Source of the DNA: Deltaproteobacteria bacterium
GTDB lineage: Bacteria; Myxococcota_A; UBA9160; UBA4427
DNA: 40,325 nucleotides
NCBI GenBank assembly: GCA_002709835.1
Contig: PAQX01000013.1
Location: forward strand, 1-40,325
Direction of reading: 5' to 3'
Position 1 is the first letter of the stretch. The number at the start of each line of letters is the position of its first letter. Shown in pieces: positions 1 through 8,992 of this stretch. The notes beneath the pieces are model-generated. The model did not search any database. It had not been told where the DNA came from and saw only the letters and a list, made by a program, of their open reading frames with translations. The translations under genes were made by a program, and so were the position numbers.

Positions 1-712
1 TCATGTAGTGGCCGTAGCCGGAGTCGCCGCCGTGGTAGACGACGGTCACGCCCGAGTCGTTCACGATCTGCCAGAAGGGATCGTAATAGGGGTCTGCCGG
101 CGAGCGGCTCCCGCCCTTGTTGTAGACGAAGGACGGGCGCATGACGATGAAGCGGGCATCGTGCTCGAGGGCCCAGAGCAGCTCCTTGATCCCGCGCTCG
201 CGATCCATGATCGAGATGTAGGGCGCGGCGAAGATTCGCTCCTGATAGGAGAAGCCCCAGTCCTCGAGGAGCCAGCGGTTGAACGCCTCGAAGGCCGCGT
301 GGACCGCCTCGGTGTCGTCCTTGAGCGCCTCTTCCATCCCGACACCCAGAGTCGGGAAGTAGATCGCCTTCTCGATCTTCTGCTCGGTCATCTTCTCGAG
401 CCGCAGATCCCGGTCCCGATAGACCGGATCGATCGGAACGAGCTCGCCGAAGGCCTGACGGATCCCGTGCCCTTCCGGGTTCTTTCCGTTGTAGTAGTCG
501 TCGAGGCAGCCCGGGCGCGCGACGGGGTCGAAGGTCGGATTCGGGATGAAGCGGTTGACCTTGCCCGCGACGAGGAGTTCCTTGCGGCCATTCAGCTCGG
601 CCCACGCCATGCAGCGGCGCTTCATCTTCGGGTCAATGTGGCGGATGAACGCGTCCTCCGCCTCGTAGTAGTGGTTGTCCGCATCGAAGAGCAGGAAGGG
701 CAGCTCGGCCAT
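1..712 (-). CDS. Amidohydrolase family 2 protein, 3' end outside the window
   Basis: About 237 N-terminal residues are visible, reading from ATG at 712 to the window edge. The protein opens with MAELPFLLFDADNHYYE, whose D-x-D-x-H pattern is the N-terminal metal-binding signature of the amidohydrolase-related (COG2159) TIM-barrel family. A second conserved block near the edge, VVYHGGDSGYGHYM, looks like the barrel-strand histidine region. Members are metal-dependent hydrolases or decarboxylases acting on cyclic or aromatic substrates; the substrate here cannot be told. There is no signal peptide, so a cytoplasmic enzyme is likely. The gene is divergent from tesB, with about 190 bp between them. 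The C-terminal part and final catalytic Asp lie outside the window, so completeness cannot be judged. Confidence 0.8.
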   Translation of the reverse strand, partial: MAELPFLLFDADNHYYEAEDAFIRHIDPKMKRRCMAWAELNGRKELLVAGKVNRFIPNPTFDPVARPGCLDDYYNGKNPEGHGIRQAFGELVPIDPVYRDRDLRLEKMTEQKIEKAIYFPTLGVGMEEALKDDTEAVHAAFEAFNRWLLEDWGFSYQERIFAAPYISIMDRERGIKELLWALEHDARFIVMRPSFVYNKGGSRSPADPYYDPFWQIVNDSGVTVVYHGGDSGYGHYM

Positions 713-903
713 CACAGGATTCCTTCGCGCGCCGCTCTGGAGATCGACGGGGCGCGTGTTGTGTCTCGAAGTCGTTCTCGGGTTTCGCGTCGCCGTGCGA
801 CCGCGAGGGGCACGGCAGGCCGGCCCCGTTGGAATGTAGACCCTCCAGGCGGGCTGCGGCATCCCCCCCACGAGACGGTCGGATTCGCTACCAACAGAGC
901 GCC
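713..903. promoter_or_regulatory. Divergent intergenic region between the amidohydrolase and tesB
   Basis: These 191 bp separate two divergent genes and must carry promoters for both. No Shine-Dalgarno-like sequence precedes the tesB ATG at 904. No inverted repeat stands out as an operator. Assigned from position only. Confidence 0.3.
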
Positions 904-1836
904 ATGCTCCTGCCCGAAGACGAAACCCTGCGTGATCTCCTGTCCCGCCTCGACCTCGAACCCACCACCTCGAGCCGGCACGTCGGCGACGACTTCTTCG
1001 AAGGCACGAGCCCGCCCGCCGGCAATGGCCGCATCTACGGCGGCCTCGTCTTCGCCCAGTCGATGCGCGCCGCGCAGGCCACGGTTGAACCGGAACGCGT
1101 CGCCCACTCCGCACACGCGTATTTCCTGCGTCCCGGCGACCCTGAACAGCCGATCGAGTACGCCGTCGACCGCATCCGAGACGGCGGCACCTTCACGACC
1201 CGGCGGGTCGTCGCCCACCAAGGCGAGCGGGCGATCTTCAACCTCTCGATGTCCTTTCAGGTCCCCGAGGAGGCGCCCTCCCGACAGGTGGACGTCGACG
1301 TTCCTGGGGAACCGAAAGGCGAGGAGTACGAAGAGGGCATCCTTCGCGGGAGTGCGGCCCTGGGCGGCCAGATCACCCGCGAACAACTGGGTTCGCTTCC
1401 CGTCCAGATCCTCGTCGAAGACGGTCTCGACATGACCGCCAACGGCGAGGGTGGACGCGAACCGGAACTCCGCGCCTGGTTCAGGGCGATCGCCCCCCTC
1501 CCGGACGACCCCGCGCTTCACCAGGCGATGCTCGCCTACGCGTCGGACCAGACGATCGTCGTGGCCGCCCAGCACCCGATGCCGTGGGGAATCATGGACC
1601 CCGATACCCAATCGGCGAGCCTCGACCACGCGATGTGGTTCCACGAAGACTTCCGAATCGACGACTGGATCTACGCCGTCCACGACAGCCCCGTCCTCAA
1701 GGGGTCACGGGCGCTCGGGCGCGTCCTCTTCTACACGCGCGACGGGCGGCTGGTCGCATCGGCCGTCCAGGAAGGGCTGATGCGGCGGCGTGAAGGGGCC
1801 GGCATCCGCCTTCGACGCCGCTCCAAGCTTCGGTAA
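904..1836 (+). CDS. tesB: Acyl-CoA thioesterase II (TesB-like)
   Basis: A 310-residue double-hotdog thioesterase that hydrolyses fatty acyl-CoA to free acid and CoA in the cytoplasm. The N-terminal hotdog contains the family block GRIYGGLVFAQSM (about residues 43-54), and HAYFLRPGDP lies at 71-80. The C-terminal hotdog carries ASLDHAMWFH (239-248) and DGRLVASAVQEGL (280-292). The three catalytic positions known from E. coli TesB (Asp, Thr/Ser, Gln) correspond to Asp215 in ASDQT, a Ser near 237-239, and Gln289. Start chosen at ATG 904 because the family-like sequence begins there; the frame stays open to 829 with low-complexity residues. The length is slightly above the roughly 285 residues usual for the family, with an Arg-rich C-terminal tail. 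It lies about 50 bp upstream of the molybdopterin oxidoreductase on the same strand. Confidence 0.92.
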   Translation: MLLPEDETLRDLLSRLDLEPTTSSRHVGDDFFEGTSPPAGNGRIYGGLVFAQSMRAAQATVEPERVAHSAHAYFLRPGDPEQPIEYAVDRIRDGGTFTTRRVVAHQGERAIFNLSMSFQVPEEAPSRQVDVDVPGEPKGEEYEEGILRGSAALGGQITREQLGSLPVQILVEDGLDMTANGEGGREPELRAWFRAIAPLPDDPALHQAMLAYASDQTIVVAAQHPMPWGIMDPDTQSASLDHAMWFHEDFRIDDWIYAVHDSPVLKGSRALGRVLFYTRDGRLVASAVQEGLMRRREGAGIRLRRRSKLR

Positions 1837-1889
1837 CGTCGAGAGAACCCGCCGACTTGCGTCGGCGCCCTGCCCCGGAGACCCCTTCC

Positions 1890-4154
1890 ATGGCCGCACC
1901 CGCCCGTTCCGCCGAGACCCAGATCATCCACCGCGCTTGCTCGACCTGCGAAGCGAGCTGCGGCCTCAAGATCGAGATCGATCCGGTCGCCAAGACCGTC
2001 GTCCGCGTCGAGGGAGACGAAGACGACTACCGCTCCCACGGCTACATCTGCCCGAAGGCGCTCGCGATGAAGGAGATCTACGAAGATCCCGAGCGCCTGC
2101 GAAAGCCAGTCAAGAAGAACGAAGACGGCAGCTGGACCGAGATCGAGTGGGACGAAGCGATGGAGCTCGCCGTGTCGAAGCTCAAGGGGATCAAGGAGCA
2201 GTACGGCAACAACGCCATCGGCTATTACATCGGCAACCCGACCGGACACAACGTCGGCGCGCAGCTCTACATCCCGCCCTTGATGGCGGGCCTCGACACC
2301 CAGCGCTCGTTTTCCGCCGCGACGATGGACCAGCAGCCCCAGAACGTCGCGCTCCACACGATGCTCGGCGACGGATGGATGTTCCCCATCCCGGACATCG
2401 AACGGACCGACTTCTTCGTCTGCATGGGCGGCAACCCGCTCGTCTCCCAGGGCAGTCTGATGTCCGGCCCGAACGCGAAGAAGCGCCTCCAGGAGGTCAT
2501 CGCCCGTGGCCCGAACGGCAAGGGCCGCGTGGTCGTGATCGACCCGCGGCGGACGGAGACCGCCGAGATCGGGACGGATCACGTCTTCATCAAACCGGGT
2601 TCGGACGCCTACTTCCTCCTCTCGGCCTGCCAGGTCCTCTTTGCCGAGGGCCTCGTGAATCCGGGACGCCTCGCCGAGTTCACCGACGGCCTCGACACGA
2701 TCGAGCGCGTCTGTGCAGACTACACGCCGGAGCGCGTCGAGGCCGCGACCGGCATCCCGCCCGAGACGACCCGCCAGCTCGTCCGTGACTTCTGCGCCGC
2801 ACAGGGCGCCTGGTACGGCCGGATCGGCCTCTGCACCCAGGAGTACGGCACCCTCGCCTCCTGGCTGATCTACGTCGTCAACGTGTTGACCGGTCGGCTG
2901 GACGCGGAGGGCGGGATGCTCTTCCCCCGCGCCGCGACGGGCCGCTCCGAAGCGGGCCGTCCCTGGGAGCCCTTCGCTCACGGTCGCTACAAAACCGTCA
3001 AGCGCGGGTTCCCCGAGGTCGACAACCAGCTCCCTTGCGGCCTGATGGCCGAAGAAATGGAGGAAGCGAGCGCCGGAGCGGACCGCATGCGCGGCTTCGT
3101 CTGCGCGATCGGCAACCCCGTGTTGTCGGCGCCGAACGGCGAGCGTCTGGCCGCGGCCCTCGACGAGCTCGACTTCATGCTCTCCCTCGACATCTACATC
3201 AATGAGACGAGCCGCCACGCCGACCTGATCATGCCGAGCACCGTGCAGCTCGAGCACGAGAATTACGAGTTCCTCTTCGAGACGACCACCGTTCACAACT
3301 TCTCTCGGTGGAGTCCGCAGCTCTTCGAGCCCGACGACGACCAGCGACACCAGTGGCAGATCTACTGCGAGCTCGGTGCGCGGTTGAACGGTGCCCCTTC
3401 GTGGGAGATCGTCGACGACATGATGGTGAAGGGCATGCTCGGCATGATGGTCGGCCCGAACACCGGCTGCCCCGACGTCATGCCGGAAGCGGCCTACGAG
3501 ATGCTCCAGGACGAGCACGGCCCGATGCGCATGATCGAGTGCATGGTCCGGGTCGGCCCCTACGGCGACAAGTTCGGCGCGAACCCCGACGGCCTGAGCC
3601 TCGAGAAGCTGCGCGGCATGGATCAGGGCGTCGATCTGGGGATGCTCCAGGCGAACCGACTGCCCGAATGCATGCCGATGGACCGCATCGACCTCTGCCC
3701 CGAGTACATCCTCGGCGATCTGCCCCGCCTCGAGGCGGGGCTCGAAGAGCGGAGCCGCGAGGACCGGATGGTCCTCGTGGGCCGCCGTCAGATCCGGAAC
3801 ATGAACTCGTGGCTGCACAACCTGCCCGCTCTGGCGAAGGGCAAGAATCGATGCACGCTCATGATCCACCCGGACGATGCGGATCGGCTCGGGCTCGAGA
3901 ACCGCAAATTCGCGCGAGTCTCGAACCGCGTCGGCGAGATCGAGGTGGAATGCGAGGTGACCGACGAAATGATGCCCGGCGTCGTCAGCCTGCCCCACGG
4001 CTACGGGCACACCCTCCCCGGGGTCAAGATGTCCGTCGCGACGGAGAAGCAGCCCGGCGCATGCGCGAACTATCTGACCGACGAGTCGTCGATCGACGTG
4101 TTGTCGGCGACGCACGTGGCCAACGGCATCCCGGTCGAGGTCCGCAGCGCCTAG
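1890..4154 (+). CDS. Molybdopterin-dependent oxidoreductase, DMSO reductase family, cytoplasmic
   Basis: A 754-residue catalytic subunit of the complex iron-sulfur molybdoenzyme superfamily. Cys17, Cys20, Cys24 and Cys54 (RACSTCEASCG and GYICPKA) form the N-terminal 4Fe-4S site, followed by Lys56, the usual electron-relay position. Molybdopterin-binding blocks include VVVIDPRRTETA and, near the C-terminus, the dinucleotide-binding domain (RQIRNMNSW, HGYGHTLPG). At the position that normally binds molybdenum the sequence reads SAATMDQQPQ, so Asp147 rather than Cys or Sec is the likely ligand (inference from family alignment). No Tat signal is present, so it should be cytoplasmic. There is no adjacent Fe-S or membrane subunit gene, so the electron partner and substrate are unknown. 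ATG 1890 was chosen because the Cys cluster follows directly and GGAG lies upstream; an upstream in-frame start at 1857 is possible. Confidence 0.88.
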   Translation: MAAPARSAETQIIHRACSTCEASCGLKIEIDPVAKTVVRVEGDEDDYRSHGYICPKALAMKEIYEDPERLRKPVKKNEDGSWTEIEWDEAMELAVSKLKGIKEQYGNNAIGYYIGNPTGHNVGAQLYIPPLMAGLDTQRSFSAATMDQQPQNVALHTMLGDGWMFPIPDIERTDFFVCMGGNPLVSQGSLMSGPNAKKRLQEVIARGPNGKGRVVVIDPRRTETAEIGTDHVFIKPGSDAYFLLSACQVLFAEGLVNPGRLAEFTDGLDTIERVCADYTPERVEAATGIPPETTRQLVRDFCAAQGAWYGRIGLCTQEYGTLASWLIYVVNVLTGRLDAEGGMLFPRAATGRSEAGRPWEPFAHGRYKTVKRGFPEVDNQLPCGLMAEEMEEASAGADRMRGFVCAIGNPVLSAPNGERLAAALDELDFMLSLDIYINETSRHADLIMPSTVQLEHENYEFLFETTTVHNFSRWSPQLFEPDDDQRHQWQIYCELGARLNGAPSWEIVDDMMVKGMLGMMVGPNTGCPDVMPEAAYEMLQDEHGPMRMIECMVRVGPYGDKFGANPDGLSLEKLRGMDQGVDLGMLQANRLPECMPMDRIDLCPEYILGDLPRLEAGLEERSREDRMVLVGRRQIRNMNSWLHNLPALAKGKNRCTLMIHPDDADRLGLENRKFARVSNRVGEIEVECEVTDEMMPGVVSLPHGYGHTLPGVKMSVATEKQPGACANYLTDESSIDVLSATHVANGIPVEVRSA

Positions 4155-4184
4155 CGTGAGGGCCTCGCGTCCAGTGTGAACCCG

Positions 4185-4883
4185 CTAGGCGCCCATCGCC
4201 TTTCGGACGTTTTCCTCGAGCTTTTCTGCGATCGACGTCGCGGTCGGTCCGTGGGAGAGCCGTTTGTTGTTCCGGAAGGCCGGCTGTTTGAGGTTCGTCG
4301 CGAAATGGGTGGCGACCTCGAGCGCGCGTGCCTCGAGGGCATCGGGCTCGACGAGCTCGTCGATCATGCCGCAGTCACGCGCCCCTTCCGGGTCGTACTG
4401 CTCGGCCTGGACGATGACCCGGTCGAAGTGGCGCTTCGAGAGCGCCGCCCGCGAGAATTGGATCGCGAAGTCCGGCAGCGTCATCCCGATCGCCGTCTCG
4501 TTCGCCTGGTACTTGAACTTGCCGGCGGCGCCGATCCGGTAGTCGCAGACCATCGCCATGAAGAGGCCCATGGCGACCGCGTGTCCGCTGATCGCGCCGA
4601 CGATCGGCTTCGGGCGTTTGTAGATCGCGAGCGCGAGTCGCCCGCCGTTCTCGACCATCTCGGCCGCGGCCTGCAGCCCTTCACTCATGGTCCCCAGATC
4701 GAAACCCGCGCTGAACATGCCGGGCCGACCCGTGATGATGACGGCGTTCGTGTCCTTCTCCGCCGTCTCGAGCGCGGCGATCAACTCCGTCGACATCGCG
4801 GTCGAGACCGCATTGGGCTTACCGTTGTCGATGCGCAGGATGCGTACGCCGTCGTCGTGGTCTTGGCTCTGGATCAGGGACAT
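4185..4883 (-). CDS. Crotonase-family enoyl-CoA isomerase-type protein
   Basis: A 232-residue crotonase-fold protein acting on acyl-CoA thioesters. The oxyanion-hole regions are MFSAGFDLG (56-64) and ISGHAVAMG (98-106). Hydratases need two glutamates. Here the first position is Phe108 in GLFMAMVCD, while the second is kept as Glu129 in the motif ANETAIGM. The NET-xx-G pattern matches mitochondrial delta3,delta2-enoyl-CoA isomerases, which use a single Glu. The protein is therefore better called an isomerase-type crotonase than a hydratase (inference). ATG 4883 is preceded by GAGGAG; the frame extends upstream to 4928 without support. It converges on the molybdopterin oxidoreductase gene, 30 bp away, and follows ileS at a distance of 145 bp. 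A possible -10 (TAGCAT) lies about 40 bp upstream of the start. Confidence 0.88.
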   Translation of the reverse strand: MSLIQSQDHDDGVRILRIDNGKPNAVSTAMSTELIAALETAEKDTNAVIITGRPGMFSAGFDLGTMSEGLQAAAEMVENGGRLALAIYKRPKPIVGAISGHAVAMGLFMAMVCDYRIGAAGKFKYQANETAIGMTLPDFAIQFSRAALSKRHFDRVIVQAEQYDPEGARDCGMIDELVEPDALEARALEVATHFATNLKQPAFRNNKRLSHGPTATSIAEKLEENVRKAMGA

Positions 4884-5028
4884 GGCCGGGGCTCCTCGTA
4901 GGTCGGGCGCTCTTCTCGAGCCGCCCATGCTAGGTCGCTCGGCGCGCGCGTCGAGGACGCCCGGTCATCGACCGAACCGGTCCGAGCCGGACTGGCGGGA
5001 CACTCGGCTCCGATCCGACCCGCGCGCC

Positions 5029-8000
5029 CTACCCGTCGCGCGAGATCGAGAAGCGGAGCGTGGCCCCGCCCAGCTCGATCGCGTCGACGAGCCCCTCGCC
5101 CTGCACGGGCGCGAACGCCGAGGCGAGGATCTCCCGCGCCACGAGGTCGGCGTACTCGCCGAGCGCCGCGGCGACCTCGCCGTCTTCGCAGGCCCAGCCG
5201 ATCTGCACCCGATCGGAGACCTCGAAGCCCTTGTCCTTGCGAACGTTGTTGAAGAGGTTGATCGCGTCGCGCGCGACCCCTTCCCGGCGGAGCCTGTCGT
5301 CGAGGGCCGTATCGAGCACGACGGTGTATTCGCCATCGGTTGCGGTCGCGGCGTCCTCGCTCACCTCGCGCTGGAGCAGTACGTCCTCGAGAGCGAGGGC
5401 CTCGCCCGCGACCTCGATCGTCTCCCCCGCCTCGAGCCTGGCGACCTCCTCGAAGCCCCAATCAGCCAGCGCCGGACCGATCTCCTTGAGCTTGGGCCCG
5501 CAGCGCTTGCCCAGGGTCTTGAAGTTCGGCTTTACGGTCACACTCGCGAAGGCACTCTCGTCCTCCTCGATCGCCACGTACTTGACGTTCAGCTCGTCCG
5601 AAATCAGCGCCGCAGCGGCGATCACGTCCTCGCGCACCGGGGCGTCCCGATGGACGACCGTGAGCTCACGAAGCGGCTGCCGGACCTTGATCCGATGATC
5701 TTCGCGGACCCGCCGACCGAGAGCGGCGATCGCGCGGACCGTCGCCATCCGGCGTTCCAGGGCGGCATCGATCCACTCCACCGCAGGCTGGGGATAGTCA
5801 CACCAGTGCACGCTGGCCGGCGCCGCGTCGTCGACGGGGCGCACGAGGCGCTGGTAGACCGCCTCGGTCAGGAAGGGCATGAAGGGCGCGAGAATCTTCG
5901 AGAAGGTCCCGAGTACTTCGCAGAGGGTCGCGAAGGCGTTCGTCTTGTCCCGATCGTCCTCGGTCTTCCAGAAGCGCGCGCGGGATCGGCGGACGTACCA
6001 GTTCGTGAGGTCGTCGATGAAGGTGACGAGCCTCGGCACGACGGTGTAGAGGCGGTAGGCCTCCATCTCGGCGTTTACCTCCCGAGCGAGGCTCTGGAGG
6101 ACGGACAGGATCCACCGGTCGATGTCCGATCGATCCGAAACCGGGTCCGGCGTCCAGGAACGCGGGTCGTAGCCGTCGATCTCTGCGTAGGTCGTGAAGA
6201 ACGACAGGACGTTCCAGTACGGCAGGACGACCGTGCGCACGATCTCCTTGAGCCCTGCTTCGTCGAACCGGAGCTCCTCGGCTCGGACGACCGGCGAGTC
6301 GATCATGTACGCGCGCAGCGCGTCGGCACCGAACTGGTCGAGAATTTCGTTCGGGTCCGGATAGTTCTTCCAGCGCTTCGACATCTTCTTGCCGTCGCGA
6401 GCCAGGATGAGCCCGTTCACGATCACGTTCTCGTAGGGGCTCTTCTCGAAGAGCGAGGTACCGAGGACGAGCAGCGTGTAGAACCAACCGCGGGTCTGGT
6501 CGAGGCCTTCCGCAATGAACTGCGCCGGAAAGAACTGGTCGAGTTCGTCCGCGCGTTCGAAGGGATAGTGCTGACTCGCGTAGGGCATCGAGCCCGACTC
6601 GAACCAGCAATCCAGGACTTCCGGCGTCCGGCGATAGGTCTTGCCGTCCCGCTCGATCTCGATCGCATCGACCGTGTGCTTGTGGAGATCGTCCACGCGC
6701 ACGCCGGAGAGCGCCTCGAGCTCGTCGATGGAGCCGATACAGATCGTGTCCTCGGCGTCGTCGACGTTCACCCAGACCGGAATGCAGGAGCCCCAGAATC
6801 GGTTTCGACTGATGTTCCAGTCGTTCGCGTCCTTCAGCCAGTTGCCGAAGCGGTTGCTGCCGACGGTCTGGGGAACCCAGCCGATCGTCTCGTTGTTGGC
6901 GACGAGATCGTCGCGCAGGTCCTCGACCTTCACGTACCAGGCTTCGATCGCCCGATATATGAGGGGGGTGTCGGTCCGCTCACAGAAGGGATAGCTGTGC
7001 TCGAGCACGTCCTGCTTGACGAGCTTCCCGGAATCCTTGAGTGTCTTGATGATCGCCTTGTCCGCGTCCTTGCAGAACCGTCCGGCGAAGTCCGGGACCG
7101 CATCGCCGAACACGCCTTCCGCATCGAGGGGGTCGACGAGTCCGATCCCGGCCGCGCGACACACCCTGAAGTCGTCCTCGCCGAAGGCCGGTGCCTGATG
7201 AACGACGCCCGTTCCGTCTTCGGTCGTGACGTAGCCATCCTGAAGGACCACGAAGGCGCCCGCTTCGTCCGCGAAGTACGGAAAGAGCGGCTCATATCGA
7301 AGTCCGACGAGGTCCGACGCACCGACGCGCTTCACCAGGCGATAGGTCTTGCCTTCGGCGCCCTCGCCTTCCCCCGCCGCCAGCGCCTTGCCGAGCTTCT
7401 TGTCGTAGGCGGCGAGCCGGGCCTCGGCGAAGACGAGCCAGTCGCCGCTCACGAGATCTTCGACGACCGCGTATCCGATGTCGGGACCGACGCAGAGCGC
7501 GAGGTTCTCGGGCAACGTCCAGGGCGTCGTCGTCCAGGCGGTCATGTAGAGCGACTTACCGTCGGGCAGATCGCTCGCCACACGCTCGGCCCCCTCGGTC
7601 ACGCGGAAGCGGACGGTGATCGCCGGGTCCTGGACGTCCTTGTAGTTCTGGTTCGCCTCGAAATTGGACAGCGGCGTCGCCAGCCGGCAGCTGTACGGCA
7701 TGATCCGGTAGCTCTTGTAGACCCGGTCCTTGTCCCACAGCTGCTTGAAGACCCACCAGACCGACTCCATGAAGTCGAGGTCCATGGTCTTGTAATCGTT
7801 GTCGAAGTCGACCCAGCGCCCCATCCGCGTGACGGTCTTCCGCCACTCCTCGACGTAGGTGTCGACCATCTGGCGGCACTGTTCGTTGAAGACGTCGACG
7901 CCCCGCTCGAGGATCTCGCCCGTGCCCGCGAGGCCGAGCGCTTCCTGGGCGAGCGCCTCGATCGGCAGACCGTGGCAATCCCATCCGAAGCGGCGCTCGA

Positions 8001-8283
8001 CGTGATGGCCCCGCATGCTCCAGAAGCGCGGAACGATGTCCTTGATCGTCCCCGCGAGCAGGTGGCCATAATGCGGCGTTCCCGTCGCGAAGGGCGGCCC
8101 GTCGTAGAAGACGAACGAAGGCTGGCCCTCCCGTCGGCGGTTGCCCTCGTGGAAGGCGTCGGTCGCCGCCCAGAGGTCGAGAATCTCCCGTTCCATCGCG
8201 GAGAAATCGGCGCTGGCTTCGACGCGTTCGAAGACGCTCGCCCCGTTTCGGGCTGCTTCTTCGTTGTCCTTCGACGCGGTCAT
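5029..8283 (-). CDS. ileS: Isoleucyl-tRNA synthetase, eukaryotic-like IleRS2 type
   Basis: A 1,084-residue class Ia synthetase charging tRNA-Ile. The HIGH signature is PHYGHLLAGT near residue 83. The KMSKS loop is KKMSKRWKNYPDP. NDWNISRNRFWGS marks the conserved block following the CP1 editing domain, whose own motif is GTGVVHQAPAFGEDDF. The HYGH and KMSKR forms, the editing motif, the length above 1,000 and the apparent lack of a C-terminal zinc finger fit the eukaryotic-like type 2 IleRS, known for mupirocin tolerance, rather than the common bacterial type of about 940 residues. Start chosen at ATG 8283 (MTASKDNEE); the frame is open to 8394 but with unlikely sequence. It is divergent from the doxX-like gene, and the 251-bp spacer should carry its promoter. 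No T-box-like leader is evident. Confidence 0.95.
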   Translation of the reverse strand: MTASKDNEEAARNGASVFERVEASADFSAMEREILDLWAATDAFHEGNRRREGQPSFVFYDGPPFATGTPHYGHLLAGTIKDIVPRFWSMRGHHVERRFGWDCHGLPIEALAQEALGLAGTGEILERGVDVFNEQCRQMVDTYVEEWRKTVTRMGRWVDFDNDYKTMDLDFMESVWWVFKQLWDKDRVYKSYRIMPYSCRLATPLSNFEANQNYKDVQDPAITVRFRVTEGAERVASDLPDGKSLYMTAWTTTPWTLPENLALCVGPDIGYAVVEDLVSGDWLVFAEARLAAYDKKLGKALAAGEGEGAEGKTYRLVKRVGASDLVGLRYEPLFPYFADEAGAFVVLQDGYVTTEDGTGVVHQAPAFGEDDFRVCRAAGIGLVDPLDAEGVFGDAVPDFAGRFCKDADKAIIKTLKDSGKLVKQDVLEHSYPFCERTDTPLIYRAIEAWYVKVEDLRDDLVANNETIGWVPQTVGSNRFGNWLKDANDWNISRNRFWGSCIPVWVNVDDAEDTICIGSIDELEALSGVRVDDLHKHTVDAIEIERDGKTYRRTPEVLDCWFESGSMPYASQHYPFERADELDQFFPAQFIAEGLDQTRGWFYTLLVLGTSLFEKSPYENVIVNGLILARDGKKMSKRWKNYPDPNEILDQFGADALRAYMIDSPVVRAEELRFDEAGLKEIVRTVVLPYWNVLSFFTTYAEIDGYDPRSWTPDPVSDRSDIDRWILSVLQSLAREVNAEMEAYRLYTVVPRLVTFIDDLTNWYVRRSRARFWKTEDDRDKTNAFATLCEVLGTFSKILAPFMPFLTEAVYQRLVRPVDDAAPASVHWCDYPQPAVEWIDAALERRMATVRAIAALGRRVREDHRIKVRQPLRELTVVHRDAPVREDVIAAAALISDELNVKYVAIEEDESAFASVTVKPNFKTLGKRCGPKLKEIGPALADWGFEEVARLEAGETIEVAGEALALEDVLLQREVSEDAATATDGEYTVVLDTALDDRLRREGVARDAINLFNNVRKDKGFEVSDRVQIGWACEDGEVAAALGEYADLVAREILASAFAPVQGEGLVDAIELGGATLRFSISRDG

Positions 8284-8534
8284 CGCGGGAACCTCTGCGC
8301 GGACGAGATCGGGCTTCCAGGGAGCCGATCGTCGGAACCTGCATGGCTTGAGGGAGGGTCGCGGGAGTATGCGGGCAATCGCTCGGGGGCTCAATCACCC
8401 ACCGCCAAATCGATCCGATCCGGGCTTCGGCGATCGATTCGGGGCCCGAGTTCGGCGGGATTCCTTGTGCTAGAACCGAGCGGACCGCGAACGGGCCGTC
8501 TCCTCGGCCCACCGCTCACAAGGAGCCCATCGAT
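8284..8534. promoter_or_regulatory. Divergent spacer between ileS and the doxX-like gene
   Basis: These 251 bp lie between two divergent genes and are expected to hold both promoters. The plus-strand gene has a clear ribosome binding site (AAGGAG at 8519-8524). I see no T-box specifier structure or convincing -35/-10 pair. Confidence 0.3.
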
Positions 8535-8978
8535 ATGGACCTCGGCGCCCTCCTCACCGGCACCAACCCCCTCTTCTCCGACGTCGCCCTGCTCGTGGGC
8601 CGAGTGGCGATCGGCGTCTGCTTCATGTTCCACGCCTTCGGCAAGCTCGGAATCATCGGCAACGGCAACCTCGACGGCTTCGGCAAGTGGCTCGAAGACC
8701 TCGGCGTTCCAATGCCCCAGCTCCAGGCGCGCATGGCCATGCTTTCCGAACTCGTCGGCGGCGCCGCTCTGGCGCTCGGCCTCGTGACCCGTCCCGCCTG
8801 CATCGTCCTGATCGGGACGATGGTCGTCGCCGGGGCCGTCGGCCACCGTGGCGCTGGTTACATGATCACGAACGACCCGCCCGGCGCGGAGTACACGATC
8901 AACCTCGCGGTCATCTGCGGCATGTTCCTGCTGCTCGGCCCGGGCGCCATCTCTCTCGACGCGATCCTCTTCGGCTAG
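8535..8978 (+). CDS. DoxX family membrane protein
   Basis: A 147-residue integral membrane protein with about four hydrophobic helices: roughly residues 15-35, 65-82, 88-105 and 120-142. The arrangement and GVCFMFHAFGKLG match the DoxX/DUF417-like family of small inner-membrane proteins. Family members are linked to quinone-dependent redox or stress functions, but the role here cannot be assigned. ATG 8535 is supported by AAGGAG ten bases upstream. It lies 14 bp before the following crotonase gene on the same strand, so the two are probably co-transcribed. Confidence 0.85.
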   Translation: MDLGALLTGTNPLFSDVALLVGRVAIGVCFMFHAFGKLGIIGNGNLDGFGKWLEDLGVPMPQLQARMAMLSELVGGAALALGLVTRPACIVLIGTMVVAGAVGHRGAGYMITNDPPGAEYTINLAVICGMFLLLGPGAISLDAILFG

Positions 8979-8992
8979 CGGCGGTCGGATCC

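Noticed and set aside
4687..8787. 1,366-residue plus-strand open frame opposite ileS
   Set aside because: It is a GC-driven antisense frame: its sequence is Arg/Asp/Leu-rich without domain motifs, and the opposite strand encodes an intact ileS.
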